A stretch of 15,389 nucleotides of DNA from the NCBI GenBank assembly GCA_023245975.1, contig JAHFJF010000011.1, positions 1 through 15,389 on the forward strand, read 5' to 3'. This DNA is from an archaeon (lineage in GTDB: Archaea; Nanobdellota; Nanobdellia; SCGC-AAA011-G17; GW2011-AR17). Position numbers and translations under genes: made by a program. Positions within the stretch are counted from its first letter, which is position 1, and each line of letters starts with the position of its first letter. This document shows positions 13,367-15,389 of this stretch, piece after piece. The notes under the pieces are model-generated. The model saw only the letters and a list, made by a program, of their open reading frames with translations. It was not told the DNA's origin and searched no databases.

Positions 13367-13678
13367 ATGGCAAAAGAGCAGAAAGAGCAAAAGCCAAGAA
13401 AAGAAGAAGTAGCCCAAGTTCCCCAGCAGGCTTCACAACAGAAACAGGAATCTGGAAAGGTATTGTTCTCACATGCATTTCCTGCAGTTGTTGAAGAGAT
13501 TGTTGGCCGCACTGGCGCAAGAGGGGAAATAACTCAGGTTAGATGCAAGATAATGGATGGCAGGGATGCTAATAAGGTCATTACAAGGAATGTAAAGGGT
13601 CCTGTAAGGCTAAAGGATGTTCTTATGCTTCGAGAAACTGAAATAGAAGCCAGAAAAATGATGAAAGGCGGTAAATAA
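13367..13678 (+). CDS. rps28e: Small ribosomal subunit protein eS28 (S28e) with N-terminal extension
   Basis: A 103-residue S28e. The conserved part is about residues 38-97: [53 protein letters not shown], near-identical to archaeal S28e. Typical S28e is about 65-75 residues; here residues 1-35 form an extra, low-complexity Gln/Lys/Glu-rich tail ([19 protein letters not shown]). There is no in-frame Met between residue 1 and the conserved domain, and ATG 13367 lies 5 nt after the L7Ae stop, so the extension is real in the gene. It could be a disordered arm on the 30S subunit. Confidence 0.93.
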   Translation: MAKEQKEQKPRKEEVAQVPQQASQQKQESGKVLFSHAFPAVVEEIVGRTGARGEITQVRCKIMDGRDANKVITRNVKGPVRLKDVLMLRETEIEARKMMKGGK

Positions 13679-13680
13679 AA

Positions 13681-13845
13681 ATGCCCAAATGCTCATTTTG
13701 CAACAAGGAACTTGAAAGGGGTACTGGCGTTCTTTATGCACAAAAAGATGGAAGGATTCTTTATTTTGACCGTATGAGATGTGAGAAGAATATGCTCAAG
13801 TTGGGTAGAAAGCCAAGTTCATTTAAATGGGCTAGCAACAAATGA
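13681..13845 (+). CDS. rpl24e: Large ribosomal subunit protein eL24 (L24e)
   Basis: A 54-residue zinc-ribbon ribosomal protein: MPKCSFCNKELERGTGVLY, YFDRMRCEKNMLKLGRKP and SSFKW correspond to the L24e core. The first pair C4-x2-C7 and the fourth ligand C34 are present, but in the usual F-C-x3-C block the first Cys is replaced by Asp (F29-D30...C34), leaving a C3D or incomplete zinc site. The ATG starts 2 nt after the S28e stop, and the TGA stop overlaps the NDK start (ATGA), so it is translated within the operon. Confidence 0.93.
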   Translation: MPKCSFCNKELERGTGVLYAQKDGRILYFDRMRCEKNMLKLGRKPSSFKWASNK

Positions 13846-14321
13846 TTGAAGCTACATTAGTTCTTGTAAAGCCAGATGGCGTTCAAAGAGGATTAATTGG
13901 AGAGATAATAAGCCGCTTTGAAAAAAGAGGATTGAAAGTAGCGGCATTGAAGATGGTAAGGATAGATAAGGACTTTTCAAAAGAGCACTATGCAGACCAT
14001 GTTGGCAAGGATTTCTATCACGGATTGGAAGAATTTATTACGTCTGCTCCGGTTGTTGCAATGGTTATTGAAGGGGTTAACGCAATAGAAAATGTAAGAA
14101 AAATTGTTGGCACCACAGAGCCTAAAGCAGCCCCATTAGGAACAATTCGAGGCGATTTTGCTCATGTGTCATACGAATATGCCGACAAGAAAAAAATGTC
14201 TATCAGGAATTTGGTTCATGCGTCAGGAAACAAAAAAGATGCTGACAGGGAAATTGGGTTGTGGTTTTCTATGGAAGATTTGCATTCATATGAAGGCGCA
14301 AATGACAAGCACGTATTTTAA
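13842..14321 (+). CDS. ndk: Nucleoside diphosphate kinase
   Basis: A 159-residue NDK that exchanges terminal phosphates between nucleoside tri- and diphosphates. It shows LVLVKPDGVQRGLIGEII (6-23, the K-P-D substrate-binding block), YADHVGKDFYHGL (50-62), a GTTEPKAAPLGTIRGDF block (90-106) and the catalytic IRNLVHASGNKKDADREIGLWF (121-142) with phospho-acceptor H126. It follows L24e with an ATGA overlap, the standard position in archaea. infB, which often comes next, is missing; a decarboxylase with its own TATA follows instead. The C-terminus is about 10 residues longer than in bacterial NDKs. Confidence 0.97.
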   Translation: MIEATLVLVKPDGVQRGLIGEIISRFEKRGLKVAALKMVRIDKDFSKEHYADHVGKDFYHGLEEFITSAPVVAMVIEGVNAIENVRKIVGTTEPKAAPLGTIRGDFAHVSYEYADKKKMSIRNLVHASGNKKDADREIGLWFSMEDLHSYEGANDKHVF

Positions 14322-14325
14322 GAAG

Positions 14326-14335
14326 TTTTATAAAC
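14326..14335 (+). promoter_or_regulatory. TATA box of the pyruvoyl arginine decarboxylase gene
   Basis: TTTTATAAAC centred near 14330. A start site about 26 nt downstream (near 14356) falls after the ATG at 14352, so it supports the downstream ATG 14370 and places AAGGAG (14356-14361) at the very 5' end of the message. Confidence 0.5.
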
Positions 14336-14369
14336 AAAAAAAATTTCAATTATGCAAGGAGTTTATGAA

Positions 14370-14924
14370 ATGGCATTTGAAATGGTTCCCAAGGAAATGT
14401 TTTTCACGCATGGCGTTGGAAGGCACAAGGATAAGCTCTCATCTTTTGAATTAGCATTGAGGGATGCAGGAATTGAAATTTGCAATTTAGTAATGGTTTC
14501 CAGCATTTTTCCTCCGCATTGCAAGATAATACCCAAAGAAGAAGGAATAAAAAAATTAACTCCTGGCCAAGTAACATTTTGCGTAATGGCGAGAAGCGAG
14601 ACTAATGAGCCGAATAGATTAATAGCGGCATCTATAGGATTAGCAGTCCCCAAAGATGAAAGTGGTTATGGTTACCTTTCTGAGCACCATACGTATGGAG
14701 AAACAGCTCACAGGGCTGGAGAATATGCGGAAGATTTGGCTGCAACAATGCTAGCTACTACATTAGGCATAAAATTTAACCCTGAAACAGAGTGGGATGA
14801 AAGGGAACAATTATTCAAGATGTCAGGAAAAGTATTGAAGACGATGGACGTAACCCAATCTGCAGAAGGGGACAAGGATGGCTTGTGGACAACAGTAGTG
14901 GCAACGGCAATTTTGCTTTTCTGA
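14370..14924 (+). CDS. pdaD: Pyruvoyl-dependent arginine decarboxylase
   Basis: Decarboxylates arginine to agmatine, the first step of archaeal polyamine synthesis. The proenzyme cleaves itself at a Ser-Ser bond to give beta and alpha chains, the new alpha-chain N-terminus becoming the pyruvoyl group. Numbered from ATG 14370 (184 residues): [19 protein letters not shown] (5-23), the cleavage region [14 protein letters not shown] (40-53, pyruvoyl precursor S45), [34 protein letters not shown], and the terminal [17 protein letters not shown]. All conserved blocks are intact. An in-frame ATG at 14352 adds 6 residues; I prefer 14370 because AAGGAG precedes it by 8 nt and the TATA lies only about 22 nt before 14352. 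Agmatine products feed tRNA agmatidine and polyamines, and polyamines feed hypusine on aIF5A; that link is by pathway knowledge. Confidence 0.92.
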   Translation: MAFEMVPKEMFFTHGVGRHKDKLSSFELALRDAGIEICNLVMVSSIFPPHCKIIPKEEGIKKLTPGQVTFCVMARSETNEPNRLIAASIGLAVPKDESGYGYLSEHHTYGETAHRAGEYAEDLAATMLATTLGIKFNPETEWDEREQLFKMSGKVLKTMDVTQSAEGDKDGLWTTVVATAILLF

Positions 14925-14934
14925 TGAAATGATT

Positions 14935-15339
14935 CTAAATCTGCCTGTCTATCTCGGAAGCAATATCTTCAATCTCTTGCAGTGAAGAATTCAAATCATC
15001 TTTAATGCTACGTACCAATTGCTTCAAATCTCGTACTCTCAATGAATATTTTCCGCCGTTATGTATCACTATGCCGGATGCGATCAGCCTGTTAAGGTGA
15101 TGGACTACAGTACCACGGGATAAATTCAATTTGTAAGACAGCTCATCACTTGATAAAGACACTCCCTTCTTTGCAGCCTTAAGTAGTTCAACAAAAACCC
15201 TGAAGCAAGACCTGCTTTTGTCCCTTAAGCTAACTAATCCTAAAGAATTCGAGAGCCATTGAACTTCGGAATTAACACTAGTATCGGCCGGCTTCCTAAC
15301 TCTGAGTATTGTTATTTTGCGAAACTCTATGGTGGTCAT
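14935..15339 (-). CDS. Winged helix-turn-helix (ArsR-like) transcriptional regulator
   Basis: A 134-residue DNA-binding protein. An N-terminal strand region (IEFRKITILRVRKP) and a hinge with NSLGLVSLRDKSRSCFRVF precede a winged helix at about 62-101, whose recognition helix is SRGTVVHHLNRLIASG (74-89) and wing HNGGKYSLRV (93-102). The C-terminal 107-134 is a helical dimer-type segment. ArsR-type dimers bind palindromic operators; the effector is unknown and there are no metal-binding cysteine clusters. I recall similar proteins as common regulators in Woesearchaeota/Pacearchaeota-type genomes, which I cannot verify here. A TATA-like ATAAATATATATG centred near 15367 lies 28 nt upstream, so the message is probably leaderless. 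Confidence 0.87.
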   Translation of the reverse strand: MTTIEFRKITILRVRKPADTSVNSEVQWLSNSLGLVSLRDKSRSCFRVFVELLKAAKKGVSLSSDELSYKLNLSRGTVVHHLNRLIASGIVIHNGGKYSLRVRDLKQLVRSIKDDLNSSLQEIEDIASEIDRQI

Positions 15340-15360
15340 ATGACAGAGAATAAGAAAACA

Positions 15361-15373
15361 AACATATATATTT
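15361..15373 (-). promoter_or_regulatory. TATA box of the winged-helix regulator
   Basis: Minus-strand ATAAATATATATG, centred about 28 nt before the ATG at 15339. The T-rich spacer contains no ribosome site, consistent with a leaderless transcript. Confidence 0.6.
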
Positions 15374-15389
15374 ATGCTTCCTTATAATA

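Noticed and set aside
14158..14454. 98-codon plus-strand frame bridging ndk and the decarboxylase
   Set aside because: It overlaps two well-supported genes in another frame and shows no family motif; a shadow frame.
1..15389. Mobile elements, CRISPR arrays, phage or defence islands
   Set aside because: No transposase, integrase, terminal inverted repeats, regularly spaced repeats or recognised defence genes. The window is mainly core and small lineage genes.

Overview
The window is about 15.4 kb of AT-rich, gene-dense archaeal chromosome. Archaeal or archaeal/eukaryal-only genes establish this: aIF5A, L40e, L7Ae, S28e, L24e, Spt5, SecE/Sec61-gamma, a short Trm11/Trm-G10-type methyltransferase, pyruvoyl arginine decarboxylase and a stand-alone DUF460 nuclease-like domain. 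Compact proteins, very short spacers, AT-rich TATA boxes and many small lineage-type proteins suggest a DPANN archaeon (Woesearchaeota/Pacearchaeota-like). That placement is inferred from style and remembered families, not from a phylogeny. No mobile element, CRISPR array, rRNA or tRNA was found.

Layout. (1) 1-3.0 kb: glutamine synthetase; a membrane-anchored HExxH metalloprotease-like protein on the minus strand; a divergent metallophosphoesterase; and a 51-residue, Lys/Pro-rich, histone-H1-tail-like protein starting with TTG. (2) 3.0-6.2 kb: TatD-type hydrolase (minus), then an ATGA-coupled trio: TrmJ-like tRNA methyltransferase, endonuclease IV-fold TIM-barrel protein, and Trm11-like methyltransferase. 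(3) 6.2-8.9 kb, all minus: DUF460 domain protein, aIF5A, L40e, gamma-glutamylcyclotransferase-like protein, and a site-2-type membrane protease. (4) 8.98-9.7 kb, minus: a coiled-coil protein and a tandem pair of about 50-residue paralogues of unknown function. (5) 9.8-12.4 kb, plus: FKBP-type prolyl isomerase, FtsZ, SecE and Spt5, the conserved archaeal ftsZ-secE-spt5 order but without L11/L1/L10 following. (6) 12.4-14.9 kb: GNAT acetyltransferase (minus), then the L7Ae-S28e-L24e-NDK operon and pyruvoyl arginine decarboxylase. (7) The right end: a winged-helix regulator (minus).

Two regulatory patterns stand out. First, many first-of-transcript genes have a TATA-like box centred about 26-30 nt before the start codon, predicting leaderless mRNAs. 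In two divergent pairs (2194/2249 and 3803/3860) a single near-palindromic TATA sits at this distance from both starts. Second, the very short L7Ae leader folds on paper as a kink-turn/kink-loop that contains the Shine-Dalgarno, a good candidate for L7Ae autoregulation. Genes with probable leaders or internal operon positions (Lys-rich protein, tandem pair, L7Ae, GNAT) carry GAGGTG/GGTGAT-like ribosome binding sites instead.
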